Source: Pedobacter cryoconitis
GTDB taxonomy: Bacteria > Bacteroidota > Bacteroidia > Sphingobacteriales > Sphingobacteriaceae
Reading direction: 5' to 3'
NCBI RefSeq assembly: GCF_014207135.1
Contig: NZ_JACHCC010000003.1
Location: 186,001-250,000, forward strand
DNA length: 64,000 bases
Shown here: in pieces, positions 25,816 to 35,047 of the stretch
How positions within the stretch are numbered: the stretch's first letter is position 1
How the letters are laid out: each line of letters starts with the position of its first letter
Translations under genes and position numbers: made by a program
Notes under the pieces: model-generated
Told to the model about the DNA's origin: nothing
What the model saw: only the letters and a program-made list of their open reading frames with translations
Database searches by the model: none

Positions 25816-26283
25816 TTATAATCTGAATCCAACTCTTAATGCAGCATAAGAAGTACCTGCATCTTCAATTCTTAAACCAGCATCAATGCGGTTATTGAAT
25901 TTGTAGCCCATTCCTCCGCCAACTAAAAAGTTTGTTCCGTAACCGTTAAATCCAACGGCAGCCCCTAAATTGAAATTTAAGTAGAATTTTCTGTCTACGT
26001 AATACTTGATACCACCTTTTAATGGTAAAAACGTGTAATTTTCATACCAGTCATTCTTTGGAAATAAGGTTTCTACCCCGGTTGCTAAAGTTAATCCCAG
26101 TTTCTTTTCTGCTGGCCATTCAGCTTCTAAAATGCCTCCGATACCAACACTGTACGCTCTGCTGAACGGAATTAATAATTCTGGGGAGAGCGTTACTTTT
26201 GCTGACTGAGCATGTAATTGTGTTGTAAAACAAGTAGATGCAATTCCAATCAGTGCAATGGTGAAGTAGTTTTTAAGTTTCAT
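25816..26283 (-). CDS. small outer membrane beta-barrel protein
   Basis: A 155-aa protein if started at the ATG at 26281-26283; an upstream in-frame ATG at 26325 would put a lysine-rich segment before the signal peptide. The signal peptide MKLKNYFTIALIGIASTCFTTQLHAQ is clear. The mature part is a row of short amphipathic strands (YKFNNRIDAGLRIEDAGTSYAALRVGFRL) with a terminal aromatic/basic pattern suited to outer-membrane insertion. It is probably an 8-strand barrel; function unknown. Confidence 0.82.
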   Translation of the reverse strand: MKLKNYFTIALIGIASTCFTTQLHAQSAKVTLSPELLIPFSRAYSVGIGGILEAEWPAEKKLGLTLATGVETLFPKNDWYENYTFLPLKGGIKYYVDRKFYLNFNLGAAVGFNGYGTNFLVGGGMGYKFNNRIDAGLRIEDAGTSYAALRVGFRL

Positions 26284-26428
26284 GTTGTATATAAATATTT
26301 TTTTTTTGCAGTGAACAAAAATCAAACCAGTTTTGTTTAAAATATTTTTTTCTATCAGATGCCTGGATCCTTTAGGAGTAAACTGATAAAAATAGTCGTG
26401 CGGTTTTTAGCGTATTTAATAATTTATG

Positions 26429-26459
26429 TTGCAATAATGTGCAATTGTGTCTATATTAC
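26429..26459 (+). promoter_or_regulatory. candidate promoter of the sodium symporter gene
   Basis: TTG (26429-26431), then 20 bp, then TATATTAC (26452-26459), a near match to the Bacteroidetes -33/-7 pair TTTG-N19-21-TAnnTTTG. The start codon is 31 bp further on. The last two bases of the -7 element deviate from consensus. Confidence 0.45.
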
Positions 26460-26490
26460 CAATCGTTAAGAACCTAAAAACCTGAAACTT

Positions 26491-27984
26491 ATGTCGCCAA
26501 TTATACTATTGTCCTTTATTGTCGGCTATTTTGCCTTATTGATCAGTATTTCCTATTTTACATCCAGGGGGGTAGCTGATAATTCTACTTTTTTTATAGC
26601 TAACCGGAATTCCAAATGGTACCTGGTCGCATTTGGAATGATTGGAACAGCTTTAAGCGGAGTAACTTTTATTTCTGTACCAGGTAAGGTAGGGGCGGTT
26701 ACGGGGGATGCCTTTAGTTATTTTCAGTTTGTTCTGGGGAATGCAGTAGGGTTCATCATTATTGCTGCAGTATTGCTACCACTTTATTACCGTTTAAAAC
26801 TAACCTCAATTTATAGTTATATCGAAGAAACATTAGGTTTCTGGAGTTATAAAACTGCTGCAGGTATATTTCTGATTAGCCGGACTATTGGTTCTGCTTT
26901 CAGGTTATACCTGGTGGTCATTGTTTTGCAAAAGTTTATCTTCGATTTTTATCATATCCCATTCGCTGTTACTGTATTTATATGTTTGCTGTTGATCTGG
27001 GCTTATACCCATAAAGGCGGGTTGAAAACAATTATCATTACAGACAGTTTACAGACTTTGTTCCTGGTATCCTCTGTGTTTTTGTCCATATTTTTTATTT
27101 GCAGGAGCCTGCACCTGAATATCTTTGAAGCTACCGAAGCGATCAAAAACAGTAGTTATTCAAAGATTTTCTTCTTCAATGATTTGTTGAGTAGTAAATT
27201 ACATTTTGGCAAACAGTTTCTGGGCGGAGTATTTATTACCATTGCTATGGTCGGCCTGGATCAGGACCTGATGCAAAAGAACCTCAGCTGTAAAAATATT
27301 AAGGAGGCTCAGAAAAACATGTTCAGTTTTGTCTCCGTATTTGTTTTGATCAATATCTTTTTTTTATGTGTAGGCGCTTTGTTATATATTTACGCAACAC
27401 GTAATGGAATAACAGTCACCAGGACCGATTATTTATATCCGACCATTGCACTCAACTATCTTGGGCTGGTACCGGCTATTGTGTTTATGCTGGGTTTAAC
27501 CGCTGCAACATTTGCAACAACAGATTCCGCGTTAACGGCTTTAACTACCTCGTTCTGCATTGATTTCCTGAATTTCAATAAGAGTGAAAACCTGAATAGC
27601 AAAAAGATGATTCTGGCCAGAAATTACGTCCATATCTTTTTTTCGGGATTAATGTGCCTGACAATTATAGTCTTTAATGCTATTAACAATGAAGCCGTTG
27701 TCAATGCAATTTTTAAAGTAGCCTCTTATACCTACGGCCCGCTGCTGGGTTTATATTCATTTGGTCTTTTGATGAAAAGGCGAAAGGTTAATGACAGGTT
27801 AGTCCCCTTTATCTGCGTCCTTTCGCCTCTGATCTGCTATTTTGTAAGTGTCAATTCTCAAAAAATACTATCCGGTTATATTTTTGATAATGAACTGATC
27901 ATCGTTAACGGGCTCATTACATTTCTGCTTTTATTAAGCACAAGCAAAAAGAGTTCTGATGATTATGAAATTGCTAAGGCTTAG
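26491..27984 (+). CDS. sodium:solute symporter (SSS family), probable amino-sugar transporter
   Basis: A 497-aa protein with about 13 membrane segments and the SSS pattern: GTALSGVTFISVPGKVG near TM2 and LTAATFATTDSALTALTTSFCIDF in the later core. It would import a solute with sodium across the inner membrane. Its 3' end overlaps the convergent murQ by 11 bp and it borders the MurNAc recycling operon, so MurNAc, anhydro-MurNAc or a muropeptide sugar is the likeliest substrate; this is from context. Tannerella has a dedicated MurNAc transporter in a comparable locus (from memory, not checked). Confidence 0.85.
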   Translation: MSPIILLSFIVGYFALLISISYFTSRGVADNSTFFIANRNSKWYLVAFGMIGTALSGVTFISVPGKVGAVTGDAFSYFQFVLGNAVGFIIIAAVLLPLYYRLKLTSIYSYIEETLGFWSYKTAAGIFLISRTIGSAFRLYLVVIVLQKFIFDFYHIPFAVTVFICLLLIWAYTHKGGLKTIIITDSLQTLFLVSSVFLSIFFICRSLHLNIFEATEAIKNSSYSKIFFFNDLLSSKLHFGKQFLGGVFITIAMVGLDQDLMQKNLSCKNIKEAQKNMFSFVSVFVLINIFFLCVGALLYIYATRNGITVTRTDYLYPTIALNYLGLVPAIVFMLGLTAATFATTDSALTALTTSFCIDFLNFNKSENLNSKKMILARNYVHIFFSGLMCLTIIVFNAINNEAVVNAIFKVASYTYGPLLGLYSFGLLMKRRKVNDRLVPFICVLSPLICYFVSVNSQKILSGYIFDNELIIVNGLITFLLLLSTSKKSSDDYEIAKA

Positions 27985-28795
27985 CAGAACGGATGGCTTC
28001 AATTGCTAGGCGAACTCTGCCATATTTGTTTAATAAATCCGTAGCCGTTTTTTCATCAGTTCCCGTTTCTTTCATAATCATATCTATGCCCCGGTGATAC
28101 AATTTGTTGTTGGTTAATTGCATGTCGACCATTTTATTACCTTCCACTTTTCCCAGCGAGATCATTACTGAGGTAGTCAGCATATTCAGTACCAGTTTTT
28201 GAGCAGTACCCGCTTTCATACGGGTAGAGCCAGTCAGGAATTCTGGTCCGACCACTACAGCCACCGGAAATTTCGCTTCTTCAGCAATCGGGCTATGCGC
28301 ATTACACACGATACATCCTGTCATTATACCAGCTGTATTTGCCGCTTTTAACCCACCTAAAACATAAGGTGTAATCCCGGATGCTGCAATGCCAACTACG
28401 ACATCATGGTCGTTTATTTGATGGGCAAGTAAATCCTTCCAGGCCTGCTCCGAATCATCCTCTGCATTTTCGACAGCTTTGCGTATGGCGGTGTCCCCAC
28501 CAGCAATGATACCGATGACCAGCTCATGTGGTACACCAAATGTCGGTGGACATTCAGAAGCATCCAGTATACCTAAACGTCCACTGGTGCCTGCGCCGAT
28601 GTAAAACAGACGTCCGCCGAGACGTAACTGAGCAGTAATAACTGTCGCTAATGCTTCTATCTGACCAAGACTTTTTCTGACAGCTTTTGGAACCGTCTGA
28701 TCTTCCTGATTGATATTATCCAGTATATCATGAAGCGGGAGCTGATGTAGATTAGTATAGGCAGAGTCTTTTTCTGTAGTTAATTCCATTTTCAA
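27974..28795 (-). CDS. murQ: N-acetylmuramic acid 6-phosphate etherase
   Basis: A 273-aa SIS-domain protein. GAGTSGRLGILDASECPPTFG is the MurQ signature; E81 and E112 (in ENAEDD) are the likely catalytic pair, and FLTGSTRMKAGTAQKLVLNM is the conserved SIS phosphate loop. It cleaves the lactyl ether of MurNAc-6-phosphate to give GlcNAc-6-phosphate and D-lactate in the cytoplasm. It is the last gene of the anmK-SusC-SusD-hydrolase-murQ row, 14 bp after the hydrolase gene, and overlaps the convergent symporter gene. Confidence 0.96.
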   Translation of the reverse strand: MKMELTTEKDSAYTNLHQLPLHDILDNINQEDQTVPKAVRKSLGQIEALATVITAQLRLGGRLFYIGAGTSGRLGILDASECPPTFGVPHELVIGIIAGGDTAIRKAVENAEDDSEQAWKDLLAHQINDHDVVVGIAASGITPYVLGGLKAANTAGIMTGCIVCNAHSPIAEEAKFPVAVVVGPEFLTGSTRMKAGTAQKLVLNMLTTSVMISLGKVEGNKMVDMQLTNNKLYHRGIDMIMKETGTDEKTATDLLNKYGRVRLAIEAIRSAKP

Positions 28796-28809
28796 TTGAT
28801 AGATGATGA

Positions 28810-30609
28810 TTAGTTTTTATTTAAAATAGCCTTATAAAATAAGTCGAGCACACCGGCCCGGATATTCACTTTCGGAGGGCCGTAGGTCTTATTGTCGTCA
28901 GGATATACCCGATTTGTTAAACAGATATATACCAGATGATATACCGGATCTACCCATACGTAGGTTCCTGTATAACCGCTGTGACCAAAGGCCTGCTGCG
29001 AAGGATATTGGTCATTTGCCTGTTTATCATTTACCCGGTCAAAACCCAGGCCCCGCCACGAAGTCTCAGATTGACGGGAAGTAAACAAATCTACAGTGGT
29101 TTTATCGTAATATTGGCGGCCACCATATGAACCTTTATTCAGCAGCATCTGGTAAAATATAGCCAGATCATTTGCATTGGCAAACAAACCTGCATGACCT
29201 TCAACTCCGCCGGCCATTGCTGCTCCCGGGTCATTCACATAACCCTGAACCAGCATGTTTCTAAACCAGTTGTCATTCTCAGTGGTGGGTACAATTCTCG
29301 ATTGATTAAACCTGCCTCTGGGCAAAAAACCTGCGGTCTGCATGCCCAGAGGCAGATAAAACTCATTCAGTACATAATCATTCAGTTTCTGATGTGTAAC
29401 TTCTTCTGCTACTTCTTTCATCATATACATACTGATATCACTATAAACGAACTTACCCCTTGTCCCTCCTGTTGATTTTAAAGTAGCCGGCCACATCACC
29501 TCATTAAAATAATTCGCCCGCAGAAAATAATGATCCGCAACTTTGGTTGGGTACGCAGCAGAAGAGTCTTTATTTAGATCCGCCGGTTTAAGCTTTTCAT
29601 AAAATTTGATATAGGGGGTGAAGCCAGCCTCATGTAGTAAAGCTTCTTTGATCCTGACATCCTTTTTATCACCGATAGTCCTCAGCATGGCTACATATTG
29701 ACTGATTGGTGTATTCAGGTTAATCAGTTTCTGATCATATAATTGCATGATTGCAGGGACAGTAGCTGTAACCTTAGTCACTGAAGCTAGATCAAAAATA
29801 TCATCCGTTCTGGTTGGCTCGTTTCCTTTATAAGTATGTTTCCCATAAGCTTTATTAAAAATAACCTGACCATCTTTAGCCAGCAAGACCACCACTGCCG
29901 GGGCCGAATGACTGGCTATTCCCGCATTTACCAGTGAATCTACTTTTTTCAGGAAATTACTATTGAGCGATACCCTTTCAGGAATAGCATATCCTAAACG
30001 GATTTTTGCTGAAGGATATCCAGAATTTGCGGAGAAGGCCTTGCTGTAATTGACTGCTAAATGATTACTGGCAGCAACTCCACCAAAAACCAGCTGTGCT
30101 GCTACCGAGGCACTTTCCTGGTTTTGAGTTTCAGACCAGATCACCGGCGATTTTATTTTGTCCAGAAATGCCAGGTTTTTACCTTCACCAACCAGGACTA
30201 TGATAACCCTGTTTTCCCTTTCCAGATCCAATATGAAACGCTCCAGAACAGGATTAAAATGTGTTTCTGCTGATAGTTCAAGGATAACCGCATTAAAGAC
30301 CTTAAGCCGGTCATGTAATTCATTAAAACCTTGCTGATGCAGGATTGTATCAGCATTAAAACCGATAACCGCACTGTATTTATTAGCTATACTGTCAAAG
30401 ACAGCGGCGTCTTTAAAATTAAAATGAACACTGGCAGTTTTCAGGGTTTTGATATCGGTCAGAGGCACCATGCCAGAAGCATTGTTTAGTAAGACTATAT
30501 TTTTTTCTGCCTCTTTGAGTTTATCTGCTGTTTTAAGATTTTCAGCATGGTTTTGCGCATAGGCAGCATGGATGCTAAAGACAAACAGAATACTGAGTAT
30601 TTTTTTCAT
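28810..30609 (-). CDS. GH3-C-like plus serine beta-lactamase-fold protein, lacking the GH3 barrel
   Basis: A 599-aa exported protein (signal peptide MKKILSILFVFSIHAAYAQ). Residues 30-200 resemble the alpha/beta C-terminal domain of GH3 enzymes (AEKNIVLLNNASGMVPL at the start). Residues 220-595 are a class C beta-lactamase-type domain with SVTK (S276-K279), a YSD motif in FVYSDIS and HSG in AFGHSGYTG. Bacteroidetes often have NagZ (GH3 barrel plus C-domain) fused to this domain; here the barrel is absent and the signal peptide runs straight into the C-domain. It is probably a periplasmic peptidoglycan amidase, esterase or carboxypeptidase-type enzyme. It is co-transcribed with murQ. Confidence 0.82.
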   Translation of the reverse strand: MKKILSILFVFSIHAAYAQNHAENLKTADKLKEAEKNIVLLNNASGMVPLTDIKTLKTASVHFNFKDAAVFDSIANKYSAVIGFNADTILHQQGFNELHDRLKVFNAVILELSAETHFNPVLERFILDLERENRVIIVLVGEGKNLAFLDKIKSPVIWSETQNQESASVAAQLVFGGVAASNHLAVNYSKAFSANSGYPSAKIRLGYAIPERVSLNSNFLKKVDSLVNAGIASHSAPAVVVLLAKDGQVIFNKAYGKHTYKGNEPTRTDDIFDLASVTKVTATVPAIMQLYDQKLINLNTPISQYVAMLRTIGDKKDVRIKEALLHEAGFTPYIKFYEKLKPADLNKDSSAAYPTKVADHYFLRANYFNEVMWPATLKSTGGTRGKFVYSDISMYMMKEVAEEVTHQKLNDYVLNEFYLPLGMQTAGFLPRGRFNQSRIVPTTENDNWFRNMLVQGYVNDPGAAMAGGVEGHAGLFANANDLAIFYQMLLNKGSYGGRQYYDKTTVDLFTSRQSETSWRGLGFDRVNDKQANDQYPSQQAFGHSGYTGTYVWVDPVYHLVYICLTNRVYPDDNKTYGPPKVNIRAGVLDLFYKAILNKN

Positions 30610-30623
30610 TCTTATGGAGATAA

Positions 30624-30644
30624 GGGGAGCTGCTTAAGCTCCCC
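30624..30644. terminator. intra-operon hairpin between susD and the hydrolase gene
   Basis: GGGGAGCT-GCTTA-AGCTCCCC is a perfect 8-bp stem in the 48-bp gap between the SusD-like gene and the hydrolase gene. A T-rich tract is missing, so it may attenuate or protect the 3' end of the SusCD mRNA and set a lower level for the cytoplasmic enzyme genes. Confidence 0.55.
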
Positions 30645-30657
30645 ATTAAGATAGAAA

Positions 30658-31968
30658 TTATATAGCCGGATCGTTAGGAGTGTTTGGATTATTAATCCTT
30701 TCCTGGTCTGGATAAGGGTAAAATATCCTGTTCCGTTCTGTGGTATTGGCAGGAGGCGCAGGGCGATTAAAACGCCTGGTATCTTCCCATTTTAACCCAC
30801 TTAAATAAAGCTCAGCACAGCGTTGCTTATAAACTTCCAGTAATAAGGCATCTGTTGTTACCGCGCCGCTGTAAGCTGGCAGGCCTGCGTTCACGCCGAA
30901 TGGATCTCCACTGGTTTGCGTACGTACCGCATTAATTAAAGTCAGTGCATCATTTAATGAACCTCCCAGACGTAAAATAGCTTCTGCTTTGATCAATTTG
31001 ATTTCGTCCGGTAAATAAACAGGGATAGCTGTAGTTTGGCTGGATGAAAAACCAGCAAGTGTAGTGATCGGATCAGCGTTGTACACTGCGTTCGGTGTAG
31101 TGAAGTAAAAATTATAACGCTGATCACCAGCTTCATATAGGCCTGCAGGTAATCCGAAATTGTCCCGAGGGCGATAAGATTTGGTAATCCCGAAGATCGT
31201 ATAAAGTGGGTTCGGACTTAGCGTTGTGTAAGTGAACTTTGAGGTTTTGTTGGGATCTACCAGGTTGGCATTGTCTATTGCTTTCTGATAGTTTCCGGCG
31301 ATCAGACTGATCCGGGCCTGATAAGCATACAATGTGTTTTTCAAGTCAAAATCTGTCCCCGAAACCAGAGAGATGAAAGATGTTGATGAAGGCGTTGCAT
31401 TCAGCGTTCCAATGGCAAGGTCAAGTAATCTGATGGCTTCGGTAAAAGCCTGTGCGCGGGGAACAAAAGTTACTGGTGCATTGGCATCCGAGTTCAGGTT
31501 GACCTGTTCAAAAGCCATCGCCAGTTCGGCCAGGCTCGTAGCTTTAAATAGATAAGCCTGTGCCATGATCCCGCTTAATAAACCTGGTTCCAGTGTGCTG
31601 ATTGCCGGCGCACTTTTAATTACGCTTTCGCACATACCCATTTCACGTTGCATGGCAGACCAGTAGGCCAGTACATTTGCATTGGCTGTCGGTAGTGAGG
31701 TTCCGCCTGTTTCAAGTTCTGTTGTACTGGTAAAGGTGGCGATCCCTTTGACTTCTCTGCTGGTGACAGAGGGCATAAGTAATGTATTACTCAAACCTGT
31801 AGTAGAGTAAAACTGACGCAGACCAATGCTCAGGGCGATGATCCCGTCGCGGGTAGTTAATGCATCTTTATCTGTGGCGCTGTTGGGATTGATCTGATCC
31901 AGCTTACAGGAGGAAGTGATCAGGGTGAAAACGACCACTAAATATTTATAATTTATTCTTCTTTTCAT
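30658..31968 (-). CDS. SusD/RagB-family lipoprotein of the MurNAc locus
   Basis: A 436-aa lipoprotein with lipobox cysteine C21 in LITSSCKLDQINPN. The SusD-like helical repeats are visible (AYLFKATSLAELAMAFEQVNL), and the C-terminal family segment is VYKQRCAELYLSGLKWEDTRRF. It partners the SusC gene 18 bp upstream and would present a peptidoglycan-derived ligand at the surface; the ligand is inferred from anmK and murQ next door. Confidence 0.95.
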   Translation of the reverse strand: MKRRINYKYLVVVFTLITSSCKLDQINPNSATDKDALTTRDGIIALSIGLRQFYSTTGLSNTLLMPSVTSREVKGIATFTSTTELETGGTSLPTANANVLAYWSAMQREMGMCESVIKSAPAISTLEPGLLSGIMAQAYLFKATSLAELAMAFEQVNLNSDANAPVTFVPRAQAFTEAIRLLDLAIGTLNATPSSTSFISLVSGTDFDLKNTLYAYQARISLIAGNYQKAIDNANLVDPNKTSKFTYTTLSPNPLYTIFGITKSYRPRDNFGLPAGLYEAGDQRYNFYFTTPNAVYNADPITTLAGFSSSQTTAIPVYLPDEIKLIKAEAILRLGGSLNDALTLINAVRTQTSGDPFGVNAGLPAYSGAVTTDALLLEVYKQRCAELYLSGLKWEDTRRFNRPAPPANTTERNRIFYPYPDQERINNPNTPNDPAI

Positions 31969-31986
31969 GACGTTAAGATTGAAAGG

Positions 31987-34900
31987 TTATAGTGTATAGT
32001 TAAGTCCTAAAGCAATTGTTCTCGGTATCGGAACTTCTGCAAAGTCAAAACCACGTACAGCTGTGCTTTGACCAGCTGCATTAGTTTCAGGGTCATAACC
32101 ACTGTATTTATCGATAGAGAACAGATTTCTACCTGACAGGCTGATACGCAGCGGTTTATTCTTTAAAAACTTGAGTCTCAGATCGTAGGTCGCAGATAAC
32201 TCTCTTAGTTTTACATAAGAACCATCTTCTATCCAGTTTTCCATAATAGGGTAGAGTGCTGCGGACGTTCCTTTAGGTACTTCCCCTTTCAGCTCAGCTT
32301 CATAACCAGCTAATCCGCCATATAAATCCCTGTCTCCAACCCTTTTAGTGAAATTGAATACTTTGCCGCCGATAGAGGCATCCCATTGCATTCTGAATGA
32401 CCAGCTTTTACCAATAGAGAATTCATTGGTAAATGAACCTGTCCATTTTGGATTCGGATCACCAATGACCTTACTCAATGCTGCTCCGGTAGGTTGTCCG
32501 CTAGCATCACGTCCTGCTTTTTCAGTTTGTGGTAAACCTCCCGGAGTTAAAAGAAGTGATCCATCCGGATTACGGGCAAAATAAGTCGCATAGAAGGCAC
32601 CTAAAGCATAGCCATTCACTGCTGCTACCTGGCCAAAACCTCCAGGGAAAGTCACTACACCACCAGGAATATTAAAGACCTTGTTTTTGTTTTTCGAAAA
32701 GATGATGACAGAAGTCCATTTGAAATTGGAGGTTTGAATAGGATTACCCCTTATCAATAATTCAATCCCTTTATTGGTCATATCTCCAATGTTTTGGTAT
32801 TGAGTAAGATAACCGCTTGAAGGTCTTAAGGTAACCGGTAATAAAAGATCTTTTACAGCTTTGTTATAGTAAGAAACTTCAAAACCCAGACGGTCATTCA
32901 GGAAAGAGGCATCCATACCAATTTCTTTTTCTGTCTGACGTTCAGGTTTTACATCGGCATTGCCCAGTTGTGATGGAGCAATGATGCCTGGGAGTCCAGC
33001 CAGAGAAACAGAACTGTAATTACTAAAGCGGTCATAGGCTCCGATAGCAGTTAAGTTACCAGACTGACCATAAGATGCTCTTAGCTTAAGCGTTGGGATA
33101 ATATTAGCCAGTGAAGAATTCTTCCAGAAGTTTTCTTCCGAAAGCAAATAACTGGCACTTAACTTAGGATAGTATTGCCATCTGTTATTGACCCCAAAAG
33201 AAGAAGATACATCATTTCTGATTGCCCCGGTCAGGTACAGCCGATTCTTGAAGCCTAAAGTTTCCTGCAAATAAAAGCCCAGGATATTGAGGGTAGAACG
33301 GCTCTCTATCGAGTTAACAGTCGCACCACTGGAAGCAACCTGACTTACGGGGCTGAGTTGCGTACCGGTGATGGAAGAAGAATTAATCCTTTCGGTCTGG
33401 GCAGTTGCACCCGCACCTGTTGAAGACTCTAACCACGGACTTAACTGTGCTTTATAGGCAACGTTTAAGTCATTATTCAGTAACAGGTCCAGTCTGTCTG
33501 CCCTTCTTGAATAACCCGTATTATAGGTTGGCGTCGTATTGTTAACCGGAATGAAACCATTGGCCAGTTGTGTAGAGTTGTCATAACCTAAAGTATAGTT
33601 AATCGTCAGGTTCTTGGCCGGAGTCATATTCACCTGGAAATCACCAATAAAACGGCTTGTCTTTTGCGTAAAATTAAACCTGTTGATCGCTTCCAAAGGA
33701 TTTGTTCGTAATAAAATATTGGAAGGTGCAACAGAAGGATAAACCCCTGTTACCGGGTCAGGTGCAGGATTAATGAAGTTATTGGCAAAAGCGAAACCAG
33801 TTAAAGCACCATAAGCCTCATTGATTCCTCCATTTGGGATTTCACGGCTGCCACTCAGTACATAATTCATACCCAGACTTACTTTAATCCAGTTATTAAA
33901 GCGCTGATCGATTCTTAAACGACCGCCGCCTCTTTGAAAATCTGTATTTTTAACAATACCCTGATTGGTTAAGAATGAACCACTCATATAATACTGTGTA
34001 TTGTCGCTGCCTCCGGAAACTGAGATATTGTTTTCAGAGCCAATCGCATTTTGGAAGATCATGCTTTGCAGGTCATACCGTTGTACAGGAACCTGAGTCA
34101 GATCGGTTACATTGGTGTTTGCGAAACGGGCAGGGTAGGTATTGTAAGCTAGTTTTTTGCGGATTGAATTGTCACGGAACTGCGTTGAGATAGTTACTTC
34201 TGGTGCACCTGATTTCCCTTTTTTGGTGAAAATCTGCACGACACCATTACTGGCTCTTGAGCCATAGATAGCTGAAGCGGCGGCACCCTTAATAATCTCA
34301 ATCCGGTCTATATCCGAAGGATTGATATCTACCATCCTGTTTTGAGAATAGCCTCCCAGGTCGATCAGCTGATCCGAACTGTTGTTGACAATTACCCCGT
34401 CAATAATATACAGAGGATCACTTGAACCTGCGATAGTACTATTTCCGCGGAGCCTTACACTGATACCACCAGCCGGGTTACCAGAATTCTGAGAAATCTG
34501 CGCACCAGATACTTTACCTGCTAATGCCTGATCGACCGAAGTTGCTGCGCCTTTTTGCAGATCTTTACCTGATACCGTAGATATCGCATTACCCAGTTGT
34601 TTTTTACTTGTTGCAACTGCAGTACCAGTTACAACAACCTCGTTCAGACCGAGAGCATCTTCTGATAAACTGGTGTTTAAAGTAACCTCAGTCTGGTTTA
34701 AGGTCACTGTTTTGGTGAAAGGTTTATAACCGGTAAAAGTAATGGTAACTGTATAGGTGCCATCCTTAACGACCGGATTAAGCACATAAGCACCATTTAA
34801 ATTGGTAGCTGTTGCTGCGTTGGTTGTGCCCACCAGCCTGATTACTGCCCCGGGTATAGGTTGTTTATCACGGGCATCCAGCACAACGCCTTTAATGGTT

Positions 34901-35001
34901 TGTTTATGGCTTTGTGCCCATGCAGATTGCCAACAACACGACAGGGTGAGTATCATGAACAGATACAGCCTGTTTTTAAACATTAGTAACATTTTTTTCA
35001 T
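31987..35001 (-). CDS. SusC/RagA-family TonB-linked outer membrane protein of the MurNAc locus
   Basis: A 1004-aa protein with a signal peptide ending near SAWAQS. A carboxypeptidase-regulatory-like domain (IKGVVLDARDKQPIPGAVIRL) is followed by the plug region (LRGNSTIAGSSDPLYIIDGV, then DRIEIIKGAAASAIYGSRASNGV) and a barrel ending RTIALGLNYTL. With the SusD protein it would take up an oligosaccharide or muropeptide across the outer membrane. It lies 46 bp after anmK on the same strand, so expression is probably tied to the recycling enzymes. Confidence 0.95.
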   Translation of the reverse strand: MKKMLLMFKNRLYLFMILTLSCCWQSAWAQSHKQTIKGVVLDARDKQPIPGAVIRLVGTTNAATATNLNGAYVLNPVVKDGTYTVTITFTGYKPFTKTVTLNQTEVTLNTSLSEDALGLNEVVVTGTAVATSKKQLGNAISTVSGKDLQKGAATSVDQALAGKVSGAQISQNSGNPAGGISVRLRGNSTIAGSSDPLYIIDGVIVNNSSDQLIDLGGYSQNRMVDINPSDIDRIEIIKGAAASAIYGSRASNGVVQIFTKKGKSGAPEVTISTQFRDNSIRKKLAYNTYPARFANTNVTDLTQVPVQRYDLQSMIFQNAIGSENNISVSGGSDNTQYYMSGSFLTNQGIVKNTDFQRGGGRLRIDQRFNNWIKVSLGMNYVLSGSREIPNGGINEAYGALTGFAFANNFINPAPDPVTGVYPSVAPSNILLRTNPLEAINRFNFTQKTSRFIGDFQVNMTPAKNLTINYTLGYDNSTQLANGFIPVNNTTPTYNTGYSRRADRLDLLLNNDLNVAYKAQLSPWLESSTGAGATAQTERINSSSITGTQLSPVSQVASSGATVNSIESRSTLNILGFYLQETLGFKNRLYLTGAIRNDVSSSFGVNNRWQYYPKLSASYLLSEENFWKNSSLANIIPTLKLRASYGQSGNLTAIGAYDRFSNYSSVSLAGLPGIIAPSQLGNADVKPERQTEKEIGMDASFLNDRLGFEVSYYNKAVKDLLLPVTLRPSSGYLTQYQNIGDMTNKGIELLIRGNPIQTSNFKWTSVIIFSKNKNKVFNIPGGVVTFPGGFGQVAAVNGYALGAFYATYFARNPDGSLLLTPGGLPQTEKAGRDASGQPTGAALSKVIGDPNPKWTGSFTNEFSIGKSWSFRMQWDASIGGKVFNFTKRVGDRDLYGGLAGYEAELKGEVPKGTSAALYPIMENWIEDGSYVKLRELSATYDLRLKFLKNKPLRISLSGRNLFSIDKYSGYDPETNAAGQSTAVRGFDFAEVPIPRTIALGLNYTL

Positions 35002-35047
35002 ACATCGAGTTTTAAATGAATTATTGGTGGTTAGATTTGTTTGCTAT

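Noticed and set aside
31334..31555. Plus-strand open frame inside the SusD gene
   Set aside because: It is antisense to a well-supported gene and has no independent features; similar shadow frames occur in most long genes here.
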